38,557 nucleotides of DNA. Origin: an uncultured Schlesneria sp. GTDB lineage: Bacteria > Planctomycetota > Planctomycetia > Planctomycetales > Planctomycetaceae. Each line of letters begins with the position of its first letter. Positions within the stretch are counted from its first letter, which is position 1. Made by a program: the position numbers and the translations under genes. This document shows, piece after piece, positions 18,108 to 27,851 of this stretch. Where the stretch lies: positions 1 to 38,557 of the forward strand of contig CAIQIR010000087.1 in assembly GCA_903871875.1 (NCBI GenBank). Direction: 5' to 3'. The notes beneath the pieces were generated by a model. It was not told the DNA's origin, searched no databases, and saw nothing but the letters and a program-made list of their open reading frames with translations.

Positions 18108-19448
18108 ATGACTGAACCGATTTCAACGCCTCAATCGCCCGTGGACCCCAGGGAGAAAGTGAAAACATTTCCTGCGTTACCCGGCGTTTATTTGATGAAA
18201 GATGAGCGGGGCCGGGTGATCTACATCGGCAAAGCCGTCAATTTGCGAAATCGAGCGGGTAGCTACTTTACGAAGCAAGCGGCTGAGGATCTGCGTACAG
18301 CCAATCTGGTCCTTGAGATTAAAGACCTCGACTTCATCACGACCGACAGTGAAGTCGATGCGCTGCTGCTGGAAGCGCGACTGATTAAGGACGTGCAGCC
18401 ACGCTTCAATCAAGAACTCAAAGACGATAAGACGTTTCCCTACCTGGAGATTTTTGTCCGCGAAGAATTTCCGCGAGTCGAGTTCACGCGTAAGCCGCGT
18501 CCGCGTGGAACAAAACTTTATGGCCCGTTCACGAATGCGAAACGGCTGCGGGGTGCGATCGCGGTCTTGCAGCAGATCTTTCAGTTTCGCACCTGCACTT
18601 TGGACATCAAAGAGGCCGACGACCGATGGCGGTGGTTCCGGCCATGCCTGCTGGCCAGCATTCATCAATGTACGGCTCCGTGTAACCAGCGAATCAGTCG
18701 TGACGATTATCGCCGGGATATCCGTCGACTGCGATTGTTTCTGGACGGGAAGAAAGAAAGCCTGTTTGAAGAACTGCGCACCGAGATGCAATTGGCGGCG
18801 AAAGAACTGAAATTCGAAAAGGCGGCGCGACTTCGTGATCAGATCAAGCTGCTCGAAAACTTAAACTTACGGGGCGATTTGCGTGAGCACGCGCAGCCCG
18901 AAGTTTTTCAGGTGGATCCGAAGCGAGGACTATTGGGTTTGAAAAAGATCTTCGAATTGCCCACGCTTCCCCGGCGGATTGAAGGGATGGATATCGCCCA
19001 TCTTCAAGGGGGCGAGACCGTGGCCAGTTGCGTGCAATTCATTGATGGGTTGCCCTTCAAGCACGGTTACAAGCGATTCAAAATTCGCACCATCGACGGC
19101 GTCGACGATTTTGCGTCGATGAGGGAAGTCGTTAGTCGCCATTTCCGCCGTTTGCAACAAGAAAGTGAACCGTTCCCCGATCTGTTGTTAATTGACGGAG
19201 GCAAGGGACAGCTGGGCGCTGCCATGGCCGCTTTGGAAAGTATCGGTGTCACGGCGCCCTTCGTTTGTTCCCTGGCCAAACGGGAAGAGGAGATCTTTTT
19301 ACCCGGCCAGTCCGAACCCAAAGTCTTAAGCAAGCATTCGTATGCGCTGCGGTTGCTGCAGTACGTTCGCGACGAATCCCATCGCTTCGCCCAGCAATAC
19401 CATCACCTGCTGCGAAAGAAGTCGACATTTGGTGATGATCCAAAGTAA
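18108..19448 (+). CDS. uvrC: compact UvrC-like excinuclease subunit lacking the HhH end
   Basis: A 446-aa UvrC homologue; this nucleotide-excision-repair subunit incises DNA on both sides of a UvrB-marked lesion. The GIY-YIG nuclease domain runs about 22-100 (GVY at 26-28, IYIG at 38-41, R47, E89) and makes the 3' cut. Cys163, 180, 188 and 192 match the four Cys described as [4Fe-4S] ligands in E. coli UvrC. A UVR motif for UvrB binding lies at about 220-256. The RNase H-like domain (5' cut) has D295 (GMDIAHL), D363 (LIDGGKGQLG) and H425 (RDESHRFA), all conserved. Usual length is about 600 aa. Missing here are some 110 residues between UVR and the RNase H fold, and the two C-terminal helix-hairpin-helix motifs. 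Other frames downstream do not supply them, so this does not look like a simple frameshift. Confidence 0.92.
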   Translation: MTEPISTPQSPVDPREKVKTFPALPGVYLMKDERGRVIYIGKAVNLRNRAGSYFTKQAAEDLRTANLVLEIKDLDFITTDSEVDALLLEARLIKDVQPRFNQELKDDKTFPYLEIFVREEFPRVEFTRKPRPRGTKLYGPFTNAKRLRGAIAVLQQIFQFRTCTLDIKEADDRWRWFRPCLLASIHQCTAPCNQRISRDDYRRDIRRLRLFLDGKKESLFEELRTEMQLAAKELKFEKAARLRDQIKLLENLNLRGDLREHAQPEVFQVDPKRGLLGLKKIFELPTLPRRIEGMDIAHLQGGETVASCVQFIDGLPFKHGYKRFKIRTIDGVDDFASMREVVSRHFRRLQQESEPFPDLLLIDGGKGQLGAAMAALESIGVTAPFVCSLAKREEEIFLPGQSEPKVLSKHSYALRLLQYVRDESHRFAQQYHHLLRKKSTFGDDPK

Positions 19449-19540
19449 CGCAGCATCGAAACTTACGTTGAGACGATTCGTCTATCAGCACTTGCCAACG
19501 TTTTCTAAAATAGCCGCTGCCTGTGATGTGAGGCGAGTTC

Positions 19541-21103
19541 ATGAACGGCAGCCGAAATGCGAGAACGGTGATGATATCTGTGTTGCGAATCCCAGTCGGA
19601 TATCTTGTTGGCGTGACGCTTATTTGGTCCGTTATGGGATTATCACCAGCGATCGCTCAGGCGCCCAAAGATCGACATTCTCTTCATCAGGTGCAGCAAC
19701 GACACCGCGAACGATTTCGCGAATTCTCGAATCAGATCGAGAAACTGGCCGAGAAGTGCGACGAAAAAGGATTCGTCAAAGACGCCGCACAGATTCGAGC
19801 CCGCATGTTCGTTCCCGATTCCCAATCGCTACGGGTCGAAAAACTTCCCACAGAGGTTCGACCTCCGATTCCGGCCAATGTGACGGGCGACGAACGTGCC
19901 TCGCAAATCCAGCTGCGACATTTAGAGACCGACTATGCCAAGGATCTCTGTTTGCAAGCACGGCTGGCGGCGAGTCAAGGATTTCCCAGTTATGCCTACG
20001 ATCTCGTTCGCGAAGCGGCGATGCATGATTCCGACAATCAGCAGGTTCGGAGAATTCTAGGATTCGAGCGACAGAAAAACGAATGGATGACGCCGTTCGC
20101 CTCTTCGCAAATCAGGCAGGGAAAGGTCTGGCATGAAGAGTTTGGCTGGTTGCCGCTTTCGTACCGGCAGCGATACATCGATGGTGAACGACACTTCAAT
20201 GATCGCTGGGTTACGGCCGAGAAAGAACGGGAATTGCGGCGAGATTTCAAATCCGCCTGGGAAATTCGAACCGACCACTACTTGATCAAAACCAATGTCA
20301 GTCTTGAACGAGGGGTCGAGATGGGCAAGGCGCTGGAGGATTTCTACGAAGTCTTCAATGAAACGTTCGCGGGATTCTTCCTCACACCTGGACAGCTGAA
20401 GAAGTTATTCGACGGCACGTTAAAAAATGGTCGGCCAGATTCCAAGCCGTACACCGTCCATTTTTATCGGACTCGCGAAGAATATCTCGAACGAATGCGA
20501 AAGTTTTTCCCCAATATTGATCAGACCAATGGTGTGTATCTGACGAGTGATCGAGTCTCGCACTTTTATCATGATCCGAAACATGATCATGAAGGAACGT
20601 TGTTCCACGAGGCGACACATCAGCTGTTCTTTGAAAGCGATTCGGCCAATCGCACGATTTGCGAAAATCATCATTTCTGGATCATCGAAGGAATCGCCTG
20701 CTACATGGAGTCGTTTCAGAGAAAGAACGGCGCATTCACGTTGGGCGATCCGAAACACATTCGTTTCGACCGAGCCCGCTACAATCTGTTGCATGAAAAG
20801 TATTATGTCTCGTTACGAGACTTCTCGGAATTTGGGATGCAAGGTTTCCAGGGGTCTCATGAACTGGTCAAGAACTACACGCAGGCGGCGGGGCTTTCGC
20901 GGTTCTTTATGCACTATGACAAAGGTCGCTATCGCGAGGCGTTGGTGAACCATCTCGTGCAGCTTTACAGCAGCGACAAGCGAATTCGAGATCAAGCCCA
21001 GGGACTCGATGAACTGACCGGAGTCGATTTCGCGGAACTCGACCGCGAGTACGCAGAAGACGCCCGCGAGATCGAAGTACAATTGGCCGCGCCGGCCCAG
21101 TAG
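19541..21103 (+). CDS. secreted DUF1570 protein with HExxH (peptidase MA-like)
   Basis: A 520-aa protein. The N-terminal signal segment (about 17-40) ends AIA|QAP, so export is likely. Residues 45-75 look coiled (HSLHQVQQRHRERFREFSNQIEKL region). The C-terminal half is the DUF1570 domain, with a zinc-peptidase motif H356-E-A-T-H360 and a candidate third ligand E383 in WIIEGIACYMES, the gluzincin pattern. Family members are common in planctomycetes and their substrates are unknown. The ATG at 19541 has GAGGCG about 7 nt upstream. It starts 92 bp after uvrC on the same strand, so cotranscription is possible but not evident. It converges with the membrane protein at 21242-21952. Confidence 0.85.
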   Translation: MNGSRNARTVMISVLRIPVGYLVGVTLIWSVMGLSPAIAQAPKDRHSLHQVQQRHRERFREFSNQIEKLAEKCDEKGFVKDAAQIRARMFVPDSQSLRVEKLPTEVRPPIPANVTGDERASQIQLRHLETDYAKDLCLQARLAASQGFPSYAYDLVREAAMHDSDNQQVRRILGFERQKNEWMTPFASSQIRQGKVWHEEFGWLPLSYRQRYIDGERHFNDRWVTAEKERELRRDFKSAWEIRTDHYLIKTNVSLERGVEMGKALEDFYEVFNETFAGFFLTPGQLKKLFDGTLKNGRPDSKPYTVHFYRTREEYLERMRKFFPNIDQTNGVYLTSDRVSHFYHDPKHDHEGTLFHEATHQLFFESDSANRTICENHHFWIIEGIACYMESFQRKNGAFTLGDPKHIRFDRARYNLLHEKYYVSLRDFSEFGMQGFQGSHELVKNYTQAAGLSRFFMHYDKGRYREALVNHLVQLYSSDKRIRDQAQGLDELTGVDFAELDREYAEDAREIEVQLAAPAQ

Positions 21104-21241
21104 GCCGACTGTCCGCTCGTCGTCGCCGGTGGTGAGTCGATCGAAATCGAGGGCTCTGATCCGCATCCCCGCGTTGTTACTTCTCGTGGTTATTTCAGAT
21201 GGCGGCGGCTTAAATCCGGCTCGACTCGATGACATTCTCCA

Positions 21242-21952
21242 TCAAAGAGATTCGACATCTGGATCCATCGTTTTGAACTGGGCTTCCGCCATGATGCGAG
21301 CCGCATTGTGATGAATGAGTTCTGATTCAATATCTTGCCGCTGACGCGCCACGGCGGCGTCGAATTGCGATAGGACATCCAGCGCTTTGTCCTTGGACGT
21401 CACTAAACCGATCAGCAGATATTGCGAGATGGCCAGGCCATAGCAGATCCAGCCCACTTCACCCGGCTGCAGCACGGAAAGAATTGCGAAGACCGGTGAC
21501 GACCGATTCAGATGCTGACAAACAATCCCTTTCAAAAACTGTGGGATGTAGCGCATCAGGCTCCGAAGAACCTGTCCTTTTTCGATCTTCGGTTTTTGTG
21601 GACCCGGATGAATCAACGCAAACAGCGATTGATCGGGCATGCCCTCGATCACACCAATCGCCAGCAGCAGGCGCCCGGCCATGAGGTAGGGGCTTAATCG
21701 AGCTCCTCCCGGTACCCAATCGAACAATGCGGATTCCATGTTGTCGGTCGCAACCAGCAGCAGCAGTGCGCCGCGAAACCACTGTTCGAGATCCTTTTCC
21801 AATTCGTCGTTGATTTCCTGCACCCGTGCAACTTTTCGCACCAGCAGGCGGAAAATCGGTATCGCGATAAAGCCAAGAAAGAACCGCGTCAGCGGCTTCA
21901 AGATTGGCCCAATCAGGCGGTTGGGCAGGAGGAATTGCAGCAGGTGTAACAC
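21242..21952 (-). CDS. hypothetical membrane protein, 236 aa
   Basis: I do not recognise a named family. Hydrophobic segments occur at about 20-36 (TRFFLGFIAIPIFRLLV), 61-70, 91-101 and 160-182 (AILSVLQPGEVGWICYGLAI). Between them is an acidic helix EINDELEKDLEQWFRG, and the C-terminal 45 residues are a charged helix (KDKALDVLSQFDAAVARQRQ). The start at 21952 is a GTG, and no ATG lies near. The product is probably an inner-membrane protein with a cytoplasmic helical tail. Codon use matches neighbours, and the frame is clean over its whole length. The gene is divergent from the ABC ATPase and convergent with the DUF1570 gene. Confidence 0.75.
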   Translation of the reverse strand: MLHLLQFLLPNRLIGPILKPLTRFFLGFIAIPIFRLLVRKVARVQEINDELEKDLEQWFRGALLLLVATDNMESALFDWVPGGARLSPYLMAGRLLLAIGVIEGMPDQSLFALIHPGPQKPKIEKGQVLRSLMRYIPQFLKGIVCQHLNRSSPVFAILSVLQPGEVGWICYGLAISQYLLIGLVTSKDKALDVLSQFDAAVARQRQDIESELIHHNAARIMAEAQFKTMDPDVESL

Positions 21953-22359
21953 GACAGGCTCAATCAGAATAAGGGATCACTCACGACGCAATCGGTGTCA
22001 ATGTGATCGTTTGAAGTGATACCGGACGATACGGAAAATCGCCAACGTTGCTGGAATTGAGATATTTCTCACGCAGAAATACCACAACCTGAGCCGAATT
22101 CACCGTCACGCCATGCTGAACGTCAGAATGGGGCAAGCGGTTCAATTGATTCTGGCAAGTTCACGCGAACTCGTATCGGAGCAAGATCTTCTGCTGATTA
22201 CCCGGTTGCGTCGAGTGCATGATCTGCTTACAAGTATTTCGTCGGGGCGCGCACACGTTCGTGACAAGACCACTCGAACCGGGACCGTCTTGATTCCTGG
22301 CAAGTTTGCCAATCCCAGCGATCACCAATTCGTCGTTTTCCACTGGAAGGTGACTCCCG
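21953..22359. other. divergent intergenic region before the ABC ATPase
   Basis: 407 bp. A perfect TTGACA on the minus strand near 22000 has no matching -10 at 16-18 bp, so I do not call it a promoter. The last bases contain GGAAGGTG about 8 nt before the ABC gene ATG. A plus-strand open frame (22113-22466) runs out of frame into the ABC gene and looks spurious. Confidence 0.4.
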
Positions 22360-23868
22360 ATGTCGGTCACTGCGTCCGCTCCGTTGCTCGACTGTCGCCA
22401 AATCGGAGTTCGATTTGGAGGTGTTATCGCGCTCAGTGGCGTCGACTTCATGCTGCAAGCGGGTGAGGTGCATGGACTGGTCGGATGTAACGGTGCGGGG
22501 AAAAGCACATTGATGAAAGTGTTGGCTGGCGTGGTCCCCGACTATTCGGGTGAGATTCTGCTGGATAACCGGCCCGTTCGTCTGGGCTCACCGCGCGAAG
22601 CGCTCTCGCACGGCGTGGCGATGGTCTATCAAGAGCTGTCCGGCATCGAACAACTTTCGGTGGCCGAAAACCTGTTTCTGGGCCGGCAACTGGTCACGCC
22701 CTGGGGGCAGGTCAATTGGCGTGAGATGACTCGTCAGGCGACCCAATCACTAGCGGAACTCGATATTCATATCGATGTTCGTCGCCGGTTAGGGGATTTC
22801 CCCTTGGTCATTCGGCAGATGGTCGAGATTGCCCGAGGATTACACAGCGGGGCTCGGGTGTTGATTCTCGATGAACCCACCAGCGCCCTCAGTCTTCCCG
22901 AAACGCGACGGTTGTTTGAATTGATCAAGCATTTGCAAACGCGAGGAGTCGCCATCGTCTTCATCAGCCATTTTCTGGAGGACGTGCTGGCGATCTGTGA
23001 TCGAGTCACCATACTCAAAGATGGTCGCAAATTGGAAACGCGCGCGGCCCACCAGCTGGATCGCGCGACGATCATTCGTCAAATGGTGGGCGATGCCAAC
23101 GATTCAACTTCAGAGGAATGCATCGAGTCGACCCTGCCAACTGCGGCGACAGGTTTGTCGCGGCTGGAAGTGCGTGGGCTGATTCGTCAGGGCTGCTTCG
23201 ATGATATCTCGCTCGAAGTAAAACCCGGTGAGTGCCTGGGGCTGTACGGATTTGTCGGCGCGGGGCATCAGGATCTGGTGCATGCCTTGGCCGGTTCGGT
23301 CTCGACCGACCGTGGTCAAATCCTGGTGGATGGCCGAACGATGCCCACAGGGGACGTCGCAAATGCCGTCAATCAGGGCGTCGTGCTGGTCGCTGCCGAC
23401 CGCGCGCAAACTCTGGCGCGTCGAGCCCCCATCGCGCAGAACATGACGCTGGCCCATCTCAAAAGAACTCTCGGATCGTGGATTGTTCGTAAACGCGAAC
23501 ACCAGATCTGCCAACCGATGCTGGAACGAGTGGGGTGTCGTCCGCCAAACCCGGCGCTGCGGGCGGGATCATTGTCGGGCGGAAATCAGCAAAAAGTGGT
23601 CTTGGCCAAATGGTTGCTCGGCCCGATCCGCGTGTTGTTGCTGGAAGAACCGACTCGAGGTATGGACGTTCACGCCAAGGCCGAAATCATGGAACTCGTC
23701 GCCGAGCAGAAGCGGCAAGGCACCGCGGTGATTCTGGCGTCGACCGAGCCGGAACTGGTGCTGGCCTATTCAGATCGAATCGCCACGCTGGCCCGCGGAC
23801 GCGTGACGCGAATTTTCAGTGGCGAACGCGTGACGAAGCAAGATTTGATGCGGTTTGCCGAGGTCTGA
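22360..23868 (+). CDS. sugar-type ABC transporter ATPase with two ABC domains (RbsA/MglA/XylG-like)
   Basis: A 502-aa protein with two fused ABC domains, as in carbohydrate-uptake CUT2 ATPases. Domain 1 has an intact Walker A G42-CNGAGKST50 and Walker B LILDEPTSAL (D171, E172). Its signature, however, reads FPLVIRQMVEIARGL where LS.G.QQ is expected, so the Ser and Gly are gone. Domain 2 (from about 265) has the degenerate Walker A of this family (GFVGAGHQDL) but a perfect signature LSGGNQQKVVLAKWL (405-419) and Walker B LLLEEPTRGMD. One composite ATP site is therefore intact and the other degenerate in both halves. The ATG at 22360 has GGAAGG upstream. No permease or binding-protein gene lies beside it, so the transported sugar is unknown; xylA about 840 bp downstream hints at pentose only weakly. 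Confidence 0.92.
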   Translation: MSVTASAPLLDCRQIGVRFGGVIALSGVDFMLQAGEVHGLVGCNGAGKSTLMKVLAGVVPDYSGEILLDNRPVRLGSPREALSHGVAMVYQELSGIEQLSVAENLFLGRQLVTPWGQVNWREMTRQATQSLAELDIHIDVRRRLGDFPLVIRQMVEIARGLHSGARVLILDEPTSALSLPETRRLFELIKHLQTRGVAIVFISHFLEDVLAICDRVTILKDGRKLETRAAHQLDRATIIRQMVGDANDSTSEECIESTLPTAATGLSRLEVRGLIRQGCFDDISLEVKPGECLGLYGFVGAGHQDLVHALAGSVSTDRGQILVDGRTMPTGDVANAVNQGVVLVAADRAQTLARRAPIAQNMTLAHLKRTLGSWIVRKREHQICQPMLERVGCRPPNPALRAGSLSGGNQQKVVLAKWLLGPIRVLLLEEPTRGMDVHAKAEIMELVAEQKRQGTAVILASTEPELVLAYSDRIATLARGRVTRIFSGERVTKQDLMRFAEV

Positions 23869-24027
23869 TTTCGCGCCCGCAAAATCGATTTGCCAATCTG
23901 CCTATAAACCCGAAATGGCGGATACCGCAGTCGTCGCGGTTTGCAAAGAAGGGAAGCATTCCCTTCCGTTTCCTCCGCTCGCCCGACCGTGGGTGTCAGT
24001 TTCGAAACGAAAAGACAATTGCGTTCC

Positions 24028-24522
24028 ATGATTCACATCGGTTCTCACCCCACGATCCGCGGTGCGTATCAACTGCAAACGGAACAATGGTTGCCCAGTC
24101 CGCTGGAGGAGGTTTTCTTGTTCTTTGCGGATGCCCATCGACTGCAGGATTTGACTCCGCCGTTTCTGAACTTTCACGTTGTGACCCCACGACCTGTGAC
24201 GATGTTTGCCGGAACAAAAATCGAATACCGATTGCGGCTGCACGGAATTCCGATTCGCTGGCAAAGCGAGATCAGCGAGTGGCTGCCGCCGTTTCGATTT
24301 GTCGATCGCCAATTGAAGGGACCATATTCACTCTGGCATCACTGTCACACGTTTGAAGAGCAAGACGGTGGAACGCTTGTTCGTGACGAGGTGGATTATG
24401 CCGTGCCCGGCGGCGGGCTGATTCACTGGCTGCTGGTTCGCCGCGATCTGCTGCAAATCTTCACTTATCGGCGGCGGCAATTGGAAATGTTCTTCGGCGG
24501 CGAGAAAATTTGTTTGGCTTGA
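24028..24522 (+). CDS. SRPBCC (START/Bet v1-like) family protein
   Basis: A 164-aa soluble protein with the polyketide-cyclase/cell-division-inhibitor-type SRPBCC fold. It shows [20 protein letters not shown] followed by a 'LTPPFLNF' segment and a beta-rich middle ([21 protein letters not shown]). The [14 protein letters not shown] and [16 protein letters not shown] blocks are typical of this subfamily. It ends in a long C-terminal helix rich in Arg ([12 protein letters not shown]). Such proteins bind hydrophobic ligands; the specific ligand is unknown. The start is the ATG at 24028. It lies 159 bp after the ABC ATPase on the same strand. Confidence 0.85.
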   Translation: MIHIGSHPTIRGAYQLQTEQWLPSPLEEVFLFFADAHRLQDLTPPFLNFHVVTPRPVTMFAGTKIEYRLRLHGIPIRWQSEISEWLPPFRFVDRQLKGPYSLWHHCHTFEEQDGGTLVRDEVDYAVPGGGLIHWLLVRRDLLQIFTYRRRQLEMFFGGEKICLA

Positions 24523-24706
24523 TTGCGGAAAACAACGTCATTCACGGCCTTTGCCAGCCGGAATCGGCGCGGTTACACTGCCTGCGAAATGGAATACTGA
24601 CCCTGACTCACGACGAGAACACGGACAGGGTTGTCACGTCGGACTGCGTCGATTCTGGCTTCGCGTTCCGACTTTACTTTGGCTTATTTTGAACAGGCAG
24701 CTCTCC

Positions 24707-26017
24707 ATGGCGTATTTTCCCGAAATCCCAAAAATCGCGTACGAAGGTCCTAAGAGCAAGAATCCGCTGTCTTTCCGCCATTACAACCCCGACGAAGTGG
24801 TCGAAGGGAAGAAGCTGAAAGATCTGATGCGATTCACGGTCTGCTACTGGCACACCTTCCGCGGAACGGGCGTTGATCCGTTCGGTGCGGCAACCTTGCA
24901 GCGACCCTGGGATGACGGATCGGATTCGGTCGAGAACGCGGTGAAGCGCGTCGACGTGGCGTTCGAGTTCATCGAAAAACTGGGCTGTCCCTTTTACGCC
25001 TTTCATGACCGCGATGTCGCGCCCGAAGCCGACACGCTGACACAGACCAATAAGAATCTCGACGCGGTCGTGAAGGCACTCAAGGCCGCTCAAGAGCGAA
25101 CCGGGATCAAGCTGCTGTGGGGCACGGCCAACATGTTCTCGCACCCGCGCTTCATGCACGGGGCCGCGACAACTTGCAATGCCGACGTGTTTGCCTTTGC
25201 GGCGACCCAAGTGAAAAAAGCACTGGAAGTCACCAAAGAACTGGGCGGCGAAAACTACGTCTTCTGGGGTGGTCGTGAGGGCTATCACAATCTGTTCAAC
25301 ACCGACATGAAACGGGAACTGGACCACCTGGCCAAGTTCATGCACATGGCCGTCGACTACGCCAAGAAAATCGACTTCAAAGGACAGTTCCTGTTCGAGC
25401 CGAAACCCAAAGAGCCGACCAAGCATCAATACGATTTCGACGCGGCGGCCTGCTTGAACTTCTGTCGCGCGAACGGACTGATGGACCACGTCAAACTGAA
25501 TATCGAGACCAATCATGCGACGCTCGCCGGTCATACGATGATGCACGAACTGGAATACGCGCGCATCCAGGGGGCGTTGGGCAGCATCGACGCCAATACC
25601 GGTGACCTGCTCCTGGGTTGGGATACTGACCAGTTCCCCACGGATATTTATCTGACCACGCAGTGCATGCTCGTGATTCTCGAACAGGGCGGCATCGCTC
25701 CAGGTGGAGTGAACTTTGACGCCAAGGTTCGTCGCGAGAGTTTTGAGCCGATCGATCTGTTTCACGCCCATATCGGCGCCATGGACGCTTTTGCACGTGG
25801 TGCCAAGATCGCCGCGGCGATCCGTAAAGATGGTGTGCTGAAAGACTTTGTCAAAAATCGCTACCGCAGTTTCGACACGGGCGTCGGTGCCGAAATCGAA
25901 TCGGGCAAGGCGACATTCGAATCGCTCGAAAAGTACGTTCTGGGCAAGAACACGCTCAATCCGAACGAATCGGGCCGTCAAGAAATGCTCGAGAATATCA
26001 TCAATCAGTACATCTGA
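24707..26017 (+). CDS. xylA: xylose isomerase
   Basis: A 436-aa TIM-barrel enzyme that interconverts D-xylose and D-xylulose (and D-glucose/D-fructose) with two divalent metals. The catalytic pair H100 and D103 sits in [12 protein letters not shown]. Metal/substrate residues E231 and K233 lie in [17 protein letters not shown], and H270 in [11 protein letters not shown]. Length and the long N-terminal extension fit class II XylA, as in E. coli (about 440 aa). The ATG at 24707 opens [14 protein letters not shown]; the frame stays open upstream but that part is unlike the family. There is no xylulokinase gene adjacent. A very strong terminator follows at 26154-26188, so the gene is probably a separate transcription unit. 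Confidence 0.97.
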   Translation: MAYFPEIPKIAYEGPKSKNPLSFRHYNPDEVVEGKKLKDLMRFTVCYWHTFRGTGVDPFGAATLQRPWDDGSDSVENAVKRVDVAFEFIEKLGCPFYAFHDRDVAPEADTLTQTNKNLDAVVKALKAAQERTGIKLLWGTANMFSHPRFMHGAATTCNADVFAFAATQVKKALEVTKELGGENYVFWGGREGYHNLFNTDMKRELDHLAKFMHMAVDYAKKIDFKGQFLFEPKPKEPTKHQYDFDAAACLNFCRANGLMDHVKLNIETNHATLAGHTMMHELEYARIQGALGSIDANTGDLLLGWDTDQFPTDIYLTTQCMLVILEQGGIAPGGVNFDAKVRRESFEPIDLFHAHIGAMDAFARGAKIAAAIRKDGVLKDFVKNRYRSFDTGVGAEIESGKATFESLEKYVLGKNTLNPNESGRQEMLENIINQYI

Positions 26018-26153
26018 CGGGTGATTGCGATGATTTTGACGGACGGGCTGGCCGCGGCTGCAAACTGGTGATTGGCCGGTCGTGGCTTTTTGCGGGTTAA
26101 GACCGCCGTGACGCTCCACATTGGCGGGCCGGCTCGATAGAATCAATTGGACT

Positions 26154-26188
26154 CGCGGGGCTGACTTCGAAGTCAGCCCCGCGTTTTT
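26154..26188 (+). terminator. strong rho-independent terminator after xylA
   Basis: CGCGGGGCTGACT and AGTCAGCCCCGCG form a perfect 13-bp stem around TCGA, followed at once by TTTTT (26184-26188). The 30-bp element is a perfect palindrome, but the T run is only on the plus strand, assigning it to xylA 136 bp upstream. Confidence 0.95.
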
Positions 26189-26291
26189 CGCGCCCCGAGA
26201 GTCTGTGGATAGCGGTTTAGAGGTTCACGTCGTGCAGCGATCGAACTGACTGGGATGTCGTTCGGCCGACGGAAAACTCCGGCTTTCGGGA

Positions 26292-26312
26292 TGGCGATTC
26301 ACCCCTGATTCA
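26292..26312 (+). repeat. 21-bp dispersed repeat, copy 1
   Basis: TGGCGATTCACCCCTGATTC plus A. It matches 33823-33843 at 20 of 21 positions, same orientation, both copies intergenic. Two copies in 38 kb exceed chance expectation for a given 21-mer, but whether this is a genome-wide family is unknown. Confidence 0.45.
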
Positions 26313-26380
26313 AACGCAAATTCGTCGTCCGTATCGTGCGAGGTGCAAAGCACCCGTCACGAAATCGATTTCTTCACTGA

Positions 26381-27676
<1,296 letters not shown>

Positions 27677-27699
27677 GCGACGAGAAATTTTCGTAGACA

Positions 27700-27723
27700 G
27701 CCCGCTTGGTCGATCCAGCGGGC
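27700..27723. terminator. hairpin between convergent purA and the enolase-superfamily gene
   Basis: GCCCGCT and AGCGGGC pair perfectly, with a further GG/CC after a one-base bulge around TCGAT. It lies 24 bp past the purA stop. Neither strand has a T run after it, so it may be a rho-assisted or bidirectional end, or just a stem. Confidence 0.35.
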
Positions 27724-27851
27724 CTCAGGTCAGTGAACGTCGAATTGCGATGGCCAAGGCGTGTGCCGGTTCAACCTGAACGGCAATCTCGCAGAGTTTC
27801 CGCGGGGTTGCTTCATCGGGTCAGGGCCGGCCAGTGCGATCGACTTCGGGC

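Noticed and set aside
21990-22010. Perfect TTGACA on the minus strand upstream of the membrane protein gene
   Set aside because: No -10 like sequence lies at 16-18 bp, so a promoter cannot be supported.
24674-26146. A 490-codon open frame antisense to xylA
   Set aside because: Same explanation: shadow of xylA, with no recognisable protein pattern.
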